The notes under the pieces are model-generated. The model was not told the origin of the DNA, ran no database searches, and saw only the letters and a program-made list of their open reading frames with translations. Below, one piece after another: positions 50,989 through 60,489 of a stretch of 64,000 bases of DNA. The stretch's first letter is position 1. Each line of letters begins with the position of its first letter. This stretch comes from Bradyrhizobium sp. AZCC 2262 (GTDB taxonomy: Bacteria; Pseudomonadota; Alphaproteobacteria; Rhizobiales; Xanthobacteraceae): the NCBI RefSeq assembly GCF_036924535.1, contig NZ_JAZHRT010000001.1, positions 4,898,001 through 4,962,000 of the forward strand. The letters are read 5' to 3'. A program made the translations under genes and the position numbers.

Positions 50989-51857
50989 AGCGCGCCCTGA
51001 CGTGGATCGGTGAGCGCCCGCAGCGTGTCGCCGACCAGATTGAAGGAAAGCACGGTGAGGAACATCGCCGCTGCCGGCAGGAAGGCAAGCCGCGGCGCCA
51101 CATCGAGGCTCTCGCGCCCCTCCCCGATCATGCTGCCCCAGCTCGAAATCGGCGGTGGCACGCCGAGGCCAAGGAACGACAGCGCGCCCTCGACCACGAT
51201 AATGACGGCGACACTGAGCAGGAAGAAGGCAAACAGCGGCAGGATGACGTTCGGCAGCAGTTCACGCAGCAGGATGCGCGCATGCGAGGCGCCCAGCGCC
51301 TGTGCCGCGATGACGAATTCGCGCCGCGACAGCGTCAGCGTCGCCGCCCGCGCCACCCGCATGGAGGCGGGAATGCTCAGCACGCCCAGGATCAAGGTGA
51401 GATTGAAGATCGATTGCCCGACAAAGGCGATCACAGCCAGCACGAGAATGAGCGGCGGAAAGGCCAGCAGCACATCCATGCTGCCGACGACGAGCGTCTC
51501 GAACCGGCCGCGGAAATAGCCGGCGAGCATGCCGAGCGCGCCGCCGATGGTGAGGCCGATCACCGGCGCACAGAGGCCGACCACCAGCGATATGCGCGCG
51601 CCATGAATCAGCCGCGAGAGTTCGTCGCGGCCGAGCCCGTCGGTTCCAAGCCAATGCGCCGCGGAGAACGCTGCGCGCCGTTCCAGCATGTCCATGTCGG
51701 TCGGGCTCGGCAGCGGGAGGAAATCGGCGAAGATCGCGACTGCAAACACAAGCACCATCCAGCCGATCGCCGCCCAGAACAACGGTCCCAGCCTGCGTCC
51801 GCGCTTGAGCGGCCGTGCCTGGAGTTCCTCGTCCAGTGTGAGTTCAAGCGTGGCCAT
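50985..51857 (-). CDS. Peptide-type ABC transporter permease (DppC type)
   Basis: 290 residues: N-terminal polar 25 residues, one membrane segment, then the DppC domain with the HWLGTDGLGRDELSRLIHGARISL motif and five further membrane segments, and the EAA loop AAQALGASHARILLRELLPNVILPL. Forms the channel with DppB. Its start overlaps the DppB end by 14 bases. Confidence 0.92.
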   Translation of the reverse strand: MATLELTLDEELQARPLKRGRRLGPLFWAAIGWMVLVFAVAIFADFLPLPSPTDMDMLERRAAFSAAHWLGTDGLGRDELSRLIHGARISLVVGLCAPVIGLTIGGALGMLAGYFRGRFETLVVGSMDVLLAFPPLILVLAVIAFVGQSIFNLTLILGVLSIPASMRVARAATLTLSRREFVIAAQALGASHARILLRELLPNVILPLFAFFLLSVAVIIVVEGALSFLGLGVPPPISSWGSMIGEGRESLDVAPRLAFLPAAAMFLTVLSFNLVGDTLRALTDPRQGAL

Positions 51858-52794
51858 GACGAATCCTGGGGTCGAGGACGGCGTAGAGCAGATCGACGAT
51901 GAAGTTCATGATGACGAAGCCGGCGGCGACCAGCAGCACCACGCCCTGCAGGATGATGAGGTCGCGGGTGCCGATCGCGCTGACCAGAAGCCGGCCGATT
52001 CCGGGCAGCGCGAACACCGTCTCGACAATGACGGCGCCGCCGATCAGCCGGCCGATATTGATGCCGGTGATCGTCACCAGCGTCAGCGACGACGGCTTCA
52101 GCGCATGCACGAACAGGATGCGCGCCGGCGTCAGGCCCTTCGCCTTGGCGAGCGCGATATAGTCTTCCTGCAAGGTCGCGATCATGTCGGATCGCAGAAT
52201 ACGCATGATCCCCGGCCATTCGGCCAGCGCGAGCGTAAGCGACGGCAACACGAAGAAGCGGAGGTTGGCCACCGGATCCTCGGCGAACGGCACATAGCCG
52301 GTAGCCGGCAGCCAGCGCAGTTCGACCGCGAAAAAATAGATCAGCAGGATCGCCGACAGGAATGTCGGCACCGACAGCATGCCGAACGCCGTGCCGGTCA
52401 TGAAGCGGTCGAACGGCCCGCCGCTGCGCGCCGCGCAGACGATCGCCAGTGGTACGCCGATCGCCAGCGCGCCGAGCTGCGCCAGCAGCATCAGTTCGAT
52501 CGATACCGGCAGCCGCTCGGCAACCGCCTGCAGCACCGTCTGGCCGGTGCGGAACGAACGGCCGAAATCGCCCTGCAGGACATTGCCGAGCCAGCTCAGA
52601 TAGCGCCACCAGATCGGCTGATCGAGCCCCATGTCGTGCCGCAACGCCGCCACGTTCTCCGGCGTCGCCTGGTCACCGAGGATGGTGTAGGCGAGATCGC
52701 CGGGCAGCAACGAGGCGATCGAGAAGGTCAGCAGCGAAACCGTAATCAGCACGGGCACGAGATACAGGAGCCGGCGTGCGACGAAGAACGCCAT
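51844..52794 (-). CDS. Peptide-type ABC transporter permease (DppB type)
   Basis: 316 residues of the DppB type: first membrane segment FVARRLLYLVPVLITVSLLTFSI, the ETVFALPGIGRLLVSAI segment near the end, and the EAA loop AKAKGLTPARILFVHALKPS. Six membrane segments in all. ATG 52794, six bases after the DppA-type stop codon (52801), so the binding protein and the permeases are one transcript. Confidence 0.92.
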   Translation of the reverse strand: MAFFVARRLLYLVPVLITVSLLTFSIASLLPGDLAYTILGDQATPENVAALRHDMGLDQPIWWRYLSWLGNVLQGDFGRSFRTGQTVLQAVAERLPVSIELMLLAQLGALAIGVPLAIVCAARSGGPFDRFMTGTAFGMLSVPTFLSAILLIYFFAVELRWLPATGYVPFAEDPVANLRFFVLPSLTLALAEWPGIMRILRSDMIATLQEDYIALAKAKGLTPARILFVHALKPSSLTLVTITGINIGRLIGGAVIVETVFALPGIGRLLVSAIGTRDLIILQGVVLLVAAGFVIMNFIVDLLYAVLDPRIRHGHA

Positions 52795-52800
52795 GGGCGG

Positions 52801-54342
52801 CTATTCCTTCCAGGTGCGCGATACGTCGATCATCCCGCTGTACATTTTAGGCAGTCCTTTGAGCTTCGCGCTCGAGATCGCGTAGTAGGTGTTCTGGAAG
52901 GTCCAGAACCAGATCGCCTCCTTGTTGATCAGCCGCGTGATCTCGCAATAGAGATCGACCCGCTTGTTCTGGTCGGCGGTGACTCGCGCTTGCTCGAGCA
53001 GTTTATCGAGCTCCGGATTCGAATAGTTGGCAAGCGCGACCGGGCTGCCGGTGTGGAAATTGGCGTACATCTGGATGTCGGGATCGGCGAGATCGACGAT
53101 CCGCCAGGGCGTCAACTGGAACTGACGCATGAAGGCGCGCGGCGGAATGGTCGCCTGATCGACCTGCTCGATTTCCATGTTGGCACCGGCCCGCTTCCAC
53201 AATTGTTGCAGCACCTGGCCAACGGTACGCCCTCGCGGCGTCGCCGTGACGAGCATCTTGAAATCGACGGGCTTGCCGTAGTCCTTGATCAGCGCCTTGG
53301 CCTTCTCAAGGTCTTCGGGAAGCGCACCGTCATCCTTGCATTTGACCCAGGAGCCGTCGCCATAGGGATTGCTGGCCGGGCGAGACAAACCGTTGGTGAT
53401 CGCCTGCGACATCTTCTTGCGGTCGAGCGCCATCACCAGCGCCTGGCGCACGCGCACGTCGTCGAACGGCGGGGTCTTGGTGTTCATGGCATAAACGGCC
53501 GCACCCGAACCGGCATAAGTGTGCACCGTCAGCTTGGAGTCCTTTTGCGCCTTCTGAATGTTATCGGCGGAAAATTCATCATCCCAGATCAGGTCGACTT
53601 CACCGGACTGCAGGCTGGCGAAGCGCGATTGCGCGTCGGGCAGCGGCTTCAGCGTGATGCGGTCGAAATAGACCTTGTCCTTGTCCCAGTAGTCCGGGTT
53701 TTTTTCCAGGATCATGCGATCGCCGGCCGTCCAGGACTTCAGAATGTACGGACCGGCGCCGACAGGATTGCGGTTGTAATCGTCGCCCTTGGTCTTCCAC
53801 GCGGTTGGGGAGTGTATCGCGTTGGTCTGGCTCGCGTACGAAACCAACGATGGGAAGTTCACCGAGGGGTCACTGAGGTTATAGACCAACGTCAGCTCGT
53901 CCGGCGCCTGAACGTTGCTGACGTTGGAGATATAGAAGGCGCAGCGGCACTTGTTGGCGGGATCTTTCTGCCGGTCGAAATTCGCTTTGAAAGCTGCGGC
54001 ATTGAACGGCGTGCCATCGTGGAACTTGACGCCCGGACGCAGCTTGAAGGTCCACATCTTGAAGTCCTCGGAGGGCTCCCAGGACACTGCCAGCCTCGGC
54101 TGCGGCTTGCCGTTCGCATCGAGAGTAGTGAGCGTATCGAAGAGCGCGGAGGATGCGGTGAGTGCCGCAGTGTCGTAAACGCCGACCTTCAGCACATCGA
54201 AACCGGGGATATCGAGCTCAAGGCCGACGGTGATGCTGCCGCCTGCTTTCTGCGCGTTGGCGGGCATAGCCGATAGCGCCACACCAAATCCCGCCACAAG
54301 AAATATTCGCGCGAGCGCGCTCGAACGGATCGCCGCTTTCAT
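52801..54342 (-). CDS. Peptide-type ABC transporter substrate-binding protein (DppA/OppA type)
   Basis: 513 residues with a signal peptide (MKAAIRSSALARIFLVAGFGVALSAMPANA). The mature part is a family 5 solute-binding protein: WEPSEDFKMWTFKLRPGVKFHDGTPFNA is its most typical segment, and VRVRQALVMALDRKKM and GAGPYILKSW are also conserved. Ligands of the family are di- and oligopeptides, opines, glutathione or sugars. A CoA-transferase gene lies 150 bases upstream on the same strand. Substrate uncertain. Confidence 0.92.
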   Translation of the reverse strand: MKAAIRSSALARIFLVAGFGVALSAMPANAQKAGGSITVGLELDIPGFDVLKVGVYDTAALTASSALFDTLTTLDANGKPQPRLAVSWEPSEDFKMWTFKLRPGVKFHDGTPFNAAAFKANFDRQKDPANKCRCAFYISNVSNVQAPDELTLVYNLSDPSVNFPSLVSYASQTNAIHSPTAWKTKGDDYNRNPVGAGPYILKSWTAGDRMILEKNPDYWDKDKVYFDRITLKPLPDAQSRFASLQSGEVDLIWDDEFSADNIQKAQKDSKLTVHTYAGSGAAVYAMNTKTPPFDDVRVRQALVMALDRKKMSQAITNGLSRPASNPYGDGSWVKCKDDGALPEDLEKAKALIKDYGKPVDFKMLVTATPRGRTVGQVLQQLWKRAGANMEIEQVDQATIPPRAFMRQFQLTPWRIVDLADPDIQMYANFHTGSPVALANYSNPELDKLLEQARVTADQNKRVDLYCEITRLINKEAIWFWTFQNTYYAISSAKLKGLPKMYSGMIDVSRTWKE

Positions 54343-54492
54343 GGATGTTCCCTCCGATGTGTCGTCCGTCCGGCATTCCGGATCGTGATCGCTGCGGTAA
54401 GATTGTCTGGAAACGCAGTCGCGGGCAAGGGCGTTTGCAACCCCGCGGATGAAACGCCGCAGGGTTAATGTTTCGCTCTGCGGATCGCGATG

Positions 54493-55698
54493 TCAGCCGC
54501 GCGCGGCGACCTGCGCCTTGCCGGCAAAGGATGCAATTTCATCCTCCGACAGGCCAGTCTCCTTCAGGTAGGCGCGCGTGTGCTCGCCGAGCGTCGACAT
54601 GCGTCGCGCCGCCGACACGTTGGCGCCCGACATGCGAAACGGCAGGTTGAGCACCCTGAAGGTGCCGCCGCCGTCCTCGACCTCGGCCAATGCACCGCGG
54701 TGGGCAATCTGCGGATCGCGCAGCGCCTCGGCGACGGTGCGATAGGCCGATGAGGGAACGCCGTGCTCGTTGAGCGCCGCGAGGCACTGCCCGGTCGTGA
54801 CAGTGCGCGACCACGCCTCCACGCCTTCGATCAGGCTCACCCAGTTTTCCCGGCGGTCGGAATATTTCGCAAAGCGCGGATCGCTCACCCATTCGGGGTG
54901 ACCGATCACCTGCATCAGGCTCTGAAAAGTTTTCTCGCTGGCGATCGCCATCATCACATAGCCGTCCACCGTCTCGATCGGGCCGAACATGGGCCGCTGC
55001 GTCGGCTTCACCTCGAATTGCGACCACTGCAATTCGTTCAGCGTCAGGCTCAGCATCGATTCCAGCATCGAGACGTCGATGTGCTGGCCCTGCCCGGTTG
55101 TGTTGCGCTGATACAGCGCCGCCGAGATGGCGCCGAACGCATAGACGCCGGTCAGCACGTCGGCATGGTAGATGCCGCAATAGTCCGGCCGGCTGCGTCC
55201 GGGCTGGTAGGCCAGATGTGCCATCTCATAGCCCGAGGCCGCGTGAATCACCGGCGCATAGGCCGGCAGCTCGGCTGACGGCCCGGTCTGGCCGTATCCC
55301 GAGATCGAGCAATAAATCAGCTTCGGGTTGAGCTCGTGCAGCGAGGCATGATCGAGCTTCAATCGCCGCATCACGCCTGGACGAAAATTCTCCACCAGCA
55401 CGTCCGATGTGGCGACCAGCCGGCGGACGGCCTCCGATCCCCCGGGCGACTTCAAATCCAGCACAAGGCTGTTCTTGCCGACATTGAGCTGGCCGAAGGC
55501 GGTCGAGCAATTATTCCGCACCGGCGGGCGGGTCCGCATCGTCTCGCCTTCCTCGGTCTCGATCTTGATGACCTCCGCCCCCATATCGGCGAGCATTCGT
55601 GTACAATGGGGTCCGGCAATCGTGGTTGAAAAATCGAGGACCCGCAGGCCTGCGAAGCTGCCTGTCAAATTCCTCTGATCATTGCCGGCTATGGTCAT
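54493..55698 (-). CDS. CaiB/BaiF family (family III) CoA-transferase
   Basis: 401 residues: SFAGLRVLDFSTTIAGPHCTRMLADMGAEVIKIE is the conserved N-terminal signature, LKSPGGSEAVRRLVATSDVLVENFRPGVM follows, and the catalytic Asp lies in DYCGIYHADVLTG. These enzymes move CoA between carboxylic acids (formyl-, succinyl-, bile- or carnitine-CoA). The gene may open the same minus-strand transcript as the peptide-type ABC transporter, which would make the transported compound a carboxylate that is then activated to a CoA ester (inference). Divergent from glgA. Confidence 0.92.
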   Translation of the reverse strand: MTIAGNDQRNLTGSFAGLRVLDFSTTIAGPHCTRMLADMGAEVIKIETEEGETMRTRPPVRNNCSTAFGQLNVGKNSLVLDLKSPGGSEAVRRLVATSDVLVENFRPGVMRRLKLDHASLHELNPKLIYCSISGYGQTGPSAELPAYAPVIHAASGYEMAHLAYQPGRSRPDYCGIYHADVLTGVYAFGAISAALYQRNTTGQGQHIDVSMLESMLSLTLNELQWSQFEVKPTQRPMFGPIETVDGYVMMAIASEKTFQSLMQVIGHPEWVSDPRFAKYSDRRENWVSLIEGVEAWSRTVTTGQCLAALNEHGVPSSAYRTVAEALRDPQIAHRGALAEVEDGGGTFRVLNLPFRMSGANVSAARRMSTLGEHTRAYLKETGLSEDEIASFAGKAQVAARG

Positions 55699-55897
55699 TG
55701 CGTGAAACTCCCCGGCCTTTTGCGGCCATTCGTTTTGGTTGGCGGCCAGACCCTAAATTGTGCAGCGTCGACAGGAAAGTAGTTCGCTAGGAACGCTGGC
55801 CCGCAGCGCGCGTTGTTACGGGTAAGGAAGTTGGACCCATTCTTGCATCGGTACTCGGTGCGGCGGGATCAGTGCGGCTGGTACGAGGGCGTTTGCC

Positions 55898-57325
55898 TTG
55901 AAGGTCTTGTTCGTTACCACTGAAATGGATGACTTTGTCCGGGTGGGCGGGCTTGCTGCCGTATCCGCGGCGCTACCCCGGGCGCTGCGCCGCTGGAGTG
56001 ACGTCCGGATCATGCTGCCCGGTTATCGGGACATCGTCGAACAGTTCACCCACATTGAAATCGTTGGAGAATGCCCCTCTCTCGCAGAGATGCCGGCCTG
56101 TTCGCTCGGGCGGGCAGCGACCAAGGATGGTCTGCCGGTTTACGTCCTGCTCTGCCCGCAACTTTACGACCGTCCGGGTAACCCCTATGGCGACGAATCC
56201 GGGCGCGACTGGCCGGACAACGACGTCAGGTTCGGCCGCTTCGCATCCGCCGCCGCCGAACTTGCCGCGGGCACCCTGGACAAGAATTGGGCAGCAGACC
56301 TGGTTCATGCCAACGACTGGCAGGCTGCGCTGGCGCCGGCCTATCTGGCATGGAGGGGCTCAAAGGTCCCCTCGATCCTGACCATCCACAACCTCGCCTA
56401 TCAAGGGCTGTTCCCGCCGGACTCGCTGCGCCGGATCGGGGCGCCCGAAAGCTCCTTCCATATCGACGGGCTCGAGTTCTACGACCATGTCTCGTTCCTC
56501 AAGGGCGGCCTCGTCTATGCCTCGCACCTGACCACCGTCAGCGCCACCTATGCGAAGGAGATCACGACGCGCGAACTCGGCTGCGGGCTGGAAGGTCTGC
56601 TGCAGCGTCGCTCGAATGCCGCGCAACTAACCGGCATCCTGAACGGCATCGACGAAAGCTGGGATCCCAGCGCCTGCGCGCATCTGGCGCAGACCTTCGC
56701 CCCCGGCGACTGGGAGGGCAAGCAGGCCAATGCCGATTACGTGCGCAAGCAGTTTGGCCTGGCGCTGTCGCGCGGTCCACTGTTCGGCCTGGTTGCCCGT
56801 CTGGTTCACCAGAAGGGCGTCGATCTCGTCCTGTCCGCGGCCGACGAAATCATCGAGGCGGGCGGGCAGATCGTGGTGACCGGCAGCGGCGAGTTCCAGA
56901 TCGAACAGGCGCTGGTCAACGCGCACCGCCGCAGACCAGATGCGATAGGCGTCACCATCGGTTTCAACGACGCCCAGGCGCGACGAATTTTTGCCGGCAG
57001 CGATTTCACGCTGATGCCGTCGCGGTTCGAACCGTGCGGGTTGAGCCAGATGTACGCGCAGCGGTTCGGATCGCTGCCGATCGGTCACCAGACCGGCGGG
57101 CTGGCGGAGACCATCAAGGACGGCGAAACCGGATTCCTGTTTTCGCAGCCGTCGGCGGAATCTTTCCTCGGCGGCGTCAGGCGCGCGTTCGACGCGTTCC
57201 GCGCCAAGGATCGCCTCGATGCGATGCGGCGCAGCGCCATGGCGCGATCCTTTAGCTGGGATCTATCGGCCGCCTGCTACAGCGCGCTGTACCGCAAGAC
57301 GATCGCGCCCTCCATCCTCGCGTGA
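55898..57325 (+). CDS. glgA: Glycogen synthase (ADP-glucose-type, GT5)
   Basis: 475 residues, the standard GlgA length. It adds glucose from ADP-glucose to a growing glycogen chain. GT5 motifs: the N-terminal VGGLA loop, HANDWQAALAPAYLA, TIHNLAYQG, GLVARLVHQKGVD and the catalytic FEPCGLSQMYAQRFG with GGLAETI. One deviation: the canonical KxGGL lysine at position 15 is Arg here (FVRVGGLA). The gene starts with TTG at 55898, preceded by GAGGG; there is no ATG close by. No other glg genes are next to it; it converges on the patatin-like gene with only six bases between. Confidence 0.9.
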   Translation: MKVLFVTTEMDDFVRVGGLAAVSAALPRALRRWSDVRIMLPGYRDIVEQFTHIEIVGECPSLAEMPACSLGRAATKDGLPVYVLLCPQLYDRPGNPYGDESGRDWPDNDVRFGRFASAAAELAAGTLDKNWAADLVHANDWQAALAPAYLAWRGSKVPSILTIHNLAYQGLFPPDSLRRIGAPESSFHIDGLEFYDHVSFLKGGLVYASHLTTVSATYAKEITTRELGCGLEGLLQRRSNAAQLTGILNGIDESWDPSACAHLAQTFAPGDWEGKQANADYVRKQFGLALSRGPLFGLVARLVHQKGVDLVLSAADEIIEAGGQIVVTGSGEFQIEQALVNAHRRRPDAIGVTIGFNDAQARRIFAGSDFTLMPSRFEPCGLSQMYAQRFGSLPIGHQTGGLAETIKDGETGFLFSQPSAESFLGGVRRAFDAFRAKDRLDAMRRSAMARSFSWDLSAACYSALYRKTIAPSILA

Positions 57326-57331
57326 TTCCGA

Positions 57332-58495
57332 TTATTCCGCCGCTTCCGGCATGACTTCCATCTGCTCATGAAGGATGACGCCGGAGAGCGGGTCGAACTC
57401 GCCGACCCAGGGCTTCTTTTCGAGCACCGATTTGGTGTGGCGGTAGCCGGCGTCCCAGCGTTGCATGATGCCGGACGGACTGAAGTCGATGTCCTTGGTG
57501 TGGTCCTCGCGGCTGAGCTGCGGGGCGAGCAGCCTCACCACATGCATCCGGGTCGGGCAGCCGTAACCTGTGAGTTCCCTCACCGCCTCGCTCTGGCGCT
57601 CGGCCTCCGGCAAGCGCGCGGCGAGCTGGTTGATGACATGACGCAGCCGGTGCGCCTGCTGCTGGCGGGCGATGTGGCTGGCGATCCGGCTCGAATACTG
57701 CACGTCCTTGTGGCGGTTCAGCACCTCTGCCATCGTGGTCGGCTCAGGCCCGGACGGATTCCACAGATGCACGGCGAAGATCAGCGAGTTCTTGCGCGGA
57801 TTGTCGTCGAACACGGCCTCCGTCGGCGTGTTCGACAAGATGCCGCCATCCCAATAGAGTTCGCCGTCGATGCGCACCGCCGGGAACGCCGGCGGCAGCG
57901 CGCCCGACGCCATGATGTGCCTGACGCCGAGTTCGCCATCGCGGCTGTCGAAATAGCGCATCTGGCTGGTGCGGACATGGGCGGCGCCCACCGTCAGGCG
58001 CGGGGTGCATTGATTGACCAGGTTGAAATCCACCAGCTCGGTCAGCGTCGCCGCCAGCGGCGAGGTCGAGTAATAGCCGGCATTGTCGGCGCCGAGCGGA
58101 TAGCTGTCGCCGGCATGGGCCAGCGGGTTGGGCCGGAAGAAGCCGGGAATGCCGTTGGTCACCGTCGACCAGTAAGAGAGCTTTTCGTTGAAGCCCGGAA
58201 AGATGTCGCGAAAACTCCAGATCGGATTCTGTTCCACCTTCTTCCAGAATTCGCGCAGGCGCGACAACCGGTTCCGCGGCGCATTGCCGGCGATCAGGCT
58301 GGCGTTGACGGCGCCGATCGAGGTGCCGATGATCCAGTCCGGCTCGATCCCGGCCTCATGCAGGGCCTGATAGACGCCGGCCTGATAGGAGCCGAGCGCG
58401 CCACCGCCCTGCAGCACCAGCACGACCTGACCCGGCTCGGACCTGGCCAGTGACCGCAAGGTCGGCGAGGAATTGCTGTGGTTCACGTCGCTCAT
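57332..58495 (-). CDS. Patatin-like phospholipase/hydrolase
   Basis: 387 residues. Oxyanion-hole motif GGGALGSYQAGVY, nucleophile GTSIGAVNASL and the dyad Asp in DGGILSNTP make a complete patatin Ser-Asp active site; the C-terminal 100 residues (up to EQMEVMPEAAE) are the DUF3734 extension. The family hydrolyses phospholipids or acylglycerols. There is no signal peptide. ATG 58495 has AAGGAG at the right distance, better than the longer frame. It follows the 3-hydroxybutyrate dehydrogenase by 66 bases on the same strand; this pair suggests a link with polyhydroxybutyrate or lipid turnover. Confidence 0.9.
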   Translation of the reverse strand: MSDVNHSNSSPTLRSLARSEPGQVVLVLQGGGALGSYQAGVYQALHEAGIEPDWIIGTSIGAVNASLIAGNAPRNRLSRLREFWKKVEQNPIWSFRDIFPGFNEKLSYWSTVTNGIPGFFRPNPLAHAGDSYPLGADNAGYYSTSPLAATLTELVDFNLVNQCTPRLTVGAAHVRTSQMRYFDSRDGELGVRHIMASGALPPAFPAVRIDGELYWDGGILSNTPTEAVFDDNPRKNSLIFAVHLWNPSGPEPTTMAEVLNRHKDVQYSSRIASHIARQQQAHRLRHVINQLAARLPEAERQSEAVRELTGYGCPTRMHVVRLLAPQLSREDHTKDIDFSPSGIMQRWDAGYRHTKSVLEKKPWVGEFDPLSGVILHEQMEVMPEAAE

Positions 58496-58561
58496 GTCGT
58501 GCTCCTTCCGCATCGCGCGTTCTGATGTTCGCGCGCGGCTTGCCGATGTTACGTTCACGCT

Positions 58562-59386
58562 TCAGTGTGCGGTCCAGCCACCGTCAACCGGCAGCGCAGT
58601 CCCGGTGATCGATCCCGCCGCATCGGTTGCCAGAAACACGGTCAAGGCGCCCAATTCCTCAACGCTGGCAAAATGCTTGTTGGGCTGCTGCGCCAGCAAC
58701 ACGTCGTGAATGACTTTCTCGCGGGAGATGCCGTGCGCCCTGGCCTGGCTGTCGATCTGCGCCTCCACCAGCGGCGTATAGACGTAACCCGGGCAGATCG
58801 CATTGCAGGTGATGCCGTCCTCGGCGGTCTCCAGCGCGGTCACCTTGGTCAGGCCGACGATGCCGTGCTTGGCCGCGACATAGGCCGCCTTGAAGGGCGA
58901 GCCGACCAATCCATGCGCGGACGCGATGTTGACGATCCGCCCGAACTTGTTCTGGCGCATCGCCGGCAACGCCAGCCGTATGGTGTGAAACGCCGACGAC
59001 AGGTTGATCGCCAGGATCGCATTCCATTTCTCGACCGGAAACCGGTCGAGCGGCGCGACATATTGGATGCCGGCATTGTTGACCAGAATATCGAGCCGCC
59101 CGTGAACGGCGACGGAAGCCGTGATCATTTCGACGATCGCTTCCGGGCTCGTCATGTCGGCCGGGGAATAGCTGACCTCGACACCGAAATCGGCGGCCAA
59201 CTGGTCTTTGGTCCGGTTGATCTCGGCGGCGACGCCGAGGCCGTTCAGCACGACCGCCGAGCCGGCTTCCGCCAGCGCGCGGGCAATCCCGAGCCCGATG
59301 CCGCTGGTCGAACCCGTGACAAGCGAGACCTTGCCGGCCAGCGGCCGCTCGGCCGCAGCACCCTGGGTTTTGAGCTGAATATTCAT
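58562..59386 (-). CDS. bdhA: 3-Hydroxybutyrate dehydrogenase
   Basis: 274 residues, classical SDR. Cofactor motif TGSTSGIGLGIA, NNAGIQYVAPL and the catalytic Ser-Tyr-Lys set in NIASAHGLV and AAYVAAKHG. The stretch FPVEKWNAILAINLSSAFHTIRLALP and the C-terminal AQQPNKHFASVEELGALTVFLATDAAGSITG are those of bacterial D-3-hydroxybutyrate dehydrogenases, which convert D-3-hydroxybutyrate to acetoacetate in PHB breakdown. The open frame extends far upstream, but ATG 59386 starts the enzyme. Divergent from a LysR regulator. Confidence 0.9.
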   Translation of the reverse strand: MNIQLKTQGAAAERPLAGKVSLVTGSTSGIGLGIARALAEAGSAVVLNGLGVAAEINRTKDQLAADFGVEVSYSPADMTSPEAIVEMITASVAVHGRLDILVNNAGIQYVAPLDRFPVEKWNAILAINLSSAFHTIRLALPAMRQNKFGRIVNIASAHGLVGSPFKAAYVAAKHGIVGLTKVTALETAEDGITCNAICPGYVYTPLVEAQIDSQARAHGISREKVIHDVLLAQQPNKHFASVEELGALTVFLATDAAGSITGTALPVDGGWTAH

Positions 59387-59572
59387 GGCCGTCCTTTCGG
59401 GTTGAGGATTCAGCGCCTTACGCTGACCATCTCCGCCCCACCCTGCCCGGCGGCCTTCATGCAAGGAAATGCCGTTTGGCTTCCAAAACCATACGCTGGC
59501 GCTATCGCGGTTATGGTGTCGCCGGACGCCGCGATCGGGTACGTTTTGCGCACCATTGACCGGGGCACGACC

Positions 59573-60475
59573 ATGGAGATGCATCAGGTTCGCTACTTCC
59601 TTGCGGTTGCGCGTGTACTCAACTTCACGCGCGCGGCCGACGAGTGCAACGTCACGCAACCGTCGCTGACGCGAGCCATCAAGCAACTCGAAGCCGAACT
59701 CGGCGGCGACCTGTTTCGCCGCGAGCGCCCCGCTGCACAATTGACCGAACTCGGCCAGCGCATGCATCCGCTGCTCAAGCAATGCTACGAGGCGGCGACA
59801 GGGGCGCGCGAACTTGCCTCGTCCTTCAAGAGCGGCGAAGTCGGCGCGCTCCGGATCGCGCTGACCCATTCCGTCGATCTGTCGTTGCTGATTCCGCATC
59901 TCGACCAGATCAAGCGGCTGTTCAATCGGCTGGAGCTCCGCTTTCTGCGCGGCAACGCCCGCGAAGTCGCCGAGTTTCTCAAGCGGGGCGAAGCCGAGCT
60001 CGGCATTGCCGCCGAAATCAGCGAGGAATGGGAGCGGCTCGACACCTGGCCGCTGTTCACGGAAAACTTTCAGCTCGTCGTCAACAAAAACCATCCGCTG
60101 GCGGCGCGCGACAAAATCGAGTTTGGCGATCTTCGCGCTGAACAATTGCTCTCGCGAAACTATTGCGAGCATGGCGCGCGGGTGAACGCTTCGCTTCGCG
60201 AGCACGGCCTCGATGTGGATCGCAGCCACGAGATCGCCTCCGAACGCGATTTGATCGAACTGCTGGAAGCCGATATCGGCGTCGCCGTGGTGCCCGACAC
60301 CGCCTCGATCCCGCCGACGCTGAAGCGAGCCGCCGTCGAGGGGCTGGATGCGCGGCGAACCGTGAACCTCTATGGCGTTGCCGGGCGTGAACGGACGGCG
60401 GTGGCGTCCGCGGTGATGCGCATGCTGCGCGGCGCCGACTGGCAGCAATTCATCGGCAAGACCGCAGGCGCCTGA
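59573..60475 (+). CDS. LysR family transcriptional regulator
   Basis: 300 residues: the winged helix is MEMHQVRYFLAVARVLNFTRAADECNVTQPSLTRAIKQLEAELGGDLFRRE, followed by a complete two-lobe effector domain (LRIALTHSVDLSLLIPHLDQIK to the C-terminus). It is divergent from the 3-hydroxybutyrate dehydrogenase gene over 186 bases, the usual arrangement for a LysR protein controlling its neighbour, so it probably governs bdhA and perhaps the patatin-like gene. It ends 14 bases before the convergent peroxiredoxin-like gene. Confidence 0.92.
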   Translation: MEMHQVRYFLAVARVLNFTRAADECNVTQPSLTRAIKQLEAELGGDLFRRERPAAQLTELGQRMHPLLKQCYEAATGARELASSFKSGEVGALRIALTHSVDLSLLIPHLDQIKRLFNRLELRFLRGNAREVAEFLKRGEAELGIAAEISEEWERLDTWPLFTENFQLVVNKNHPLAARDKIEFGDLRAEQLLSRNYCEHGARVNASLREHGLDVDRSHEIASERDLIELLEADIGVAVVPDTASIPPTLKRAAVEGLDARRTVNLYGVAGRERTAVASAVMRMLRGADWQQFIGKTAGA

Positions 60476-60489
60476 GGGATGGTGTGGCG

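Noticed and set aside
51688..54276. 862-codon open frame on the plus strand
   Set aside because: Antisense to the DppC, DppB and DppA genes; low-complexity Arg/Gly/Asp-rich product. The minus-strand genes are complete and motif-bearing.
58565..59572. Long N-terminal extension of the LysR gene and of the dehydrogenase frame
   Set aside because: Each extension is only the antisense of the other gene; family N-termini begin at ATG 59573 and ATG 59386.
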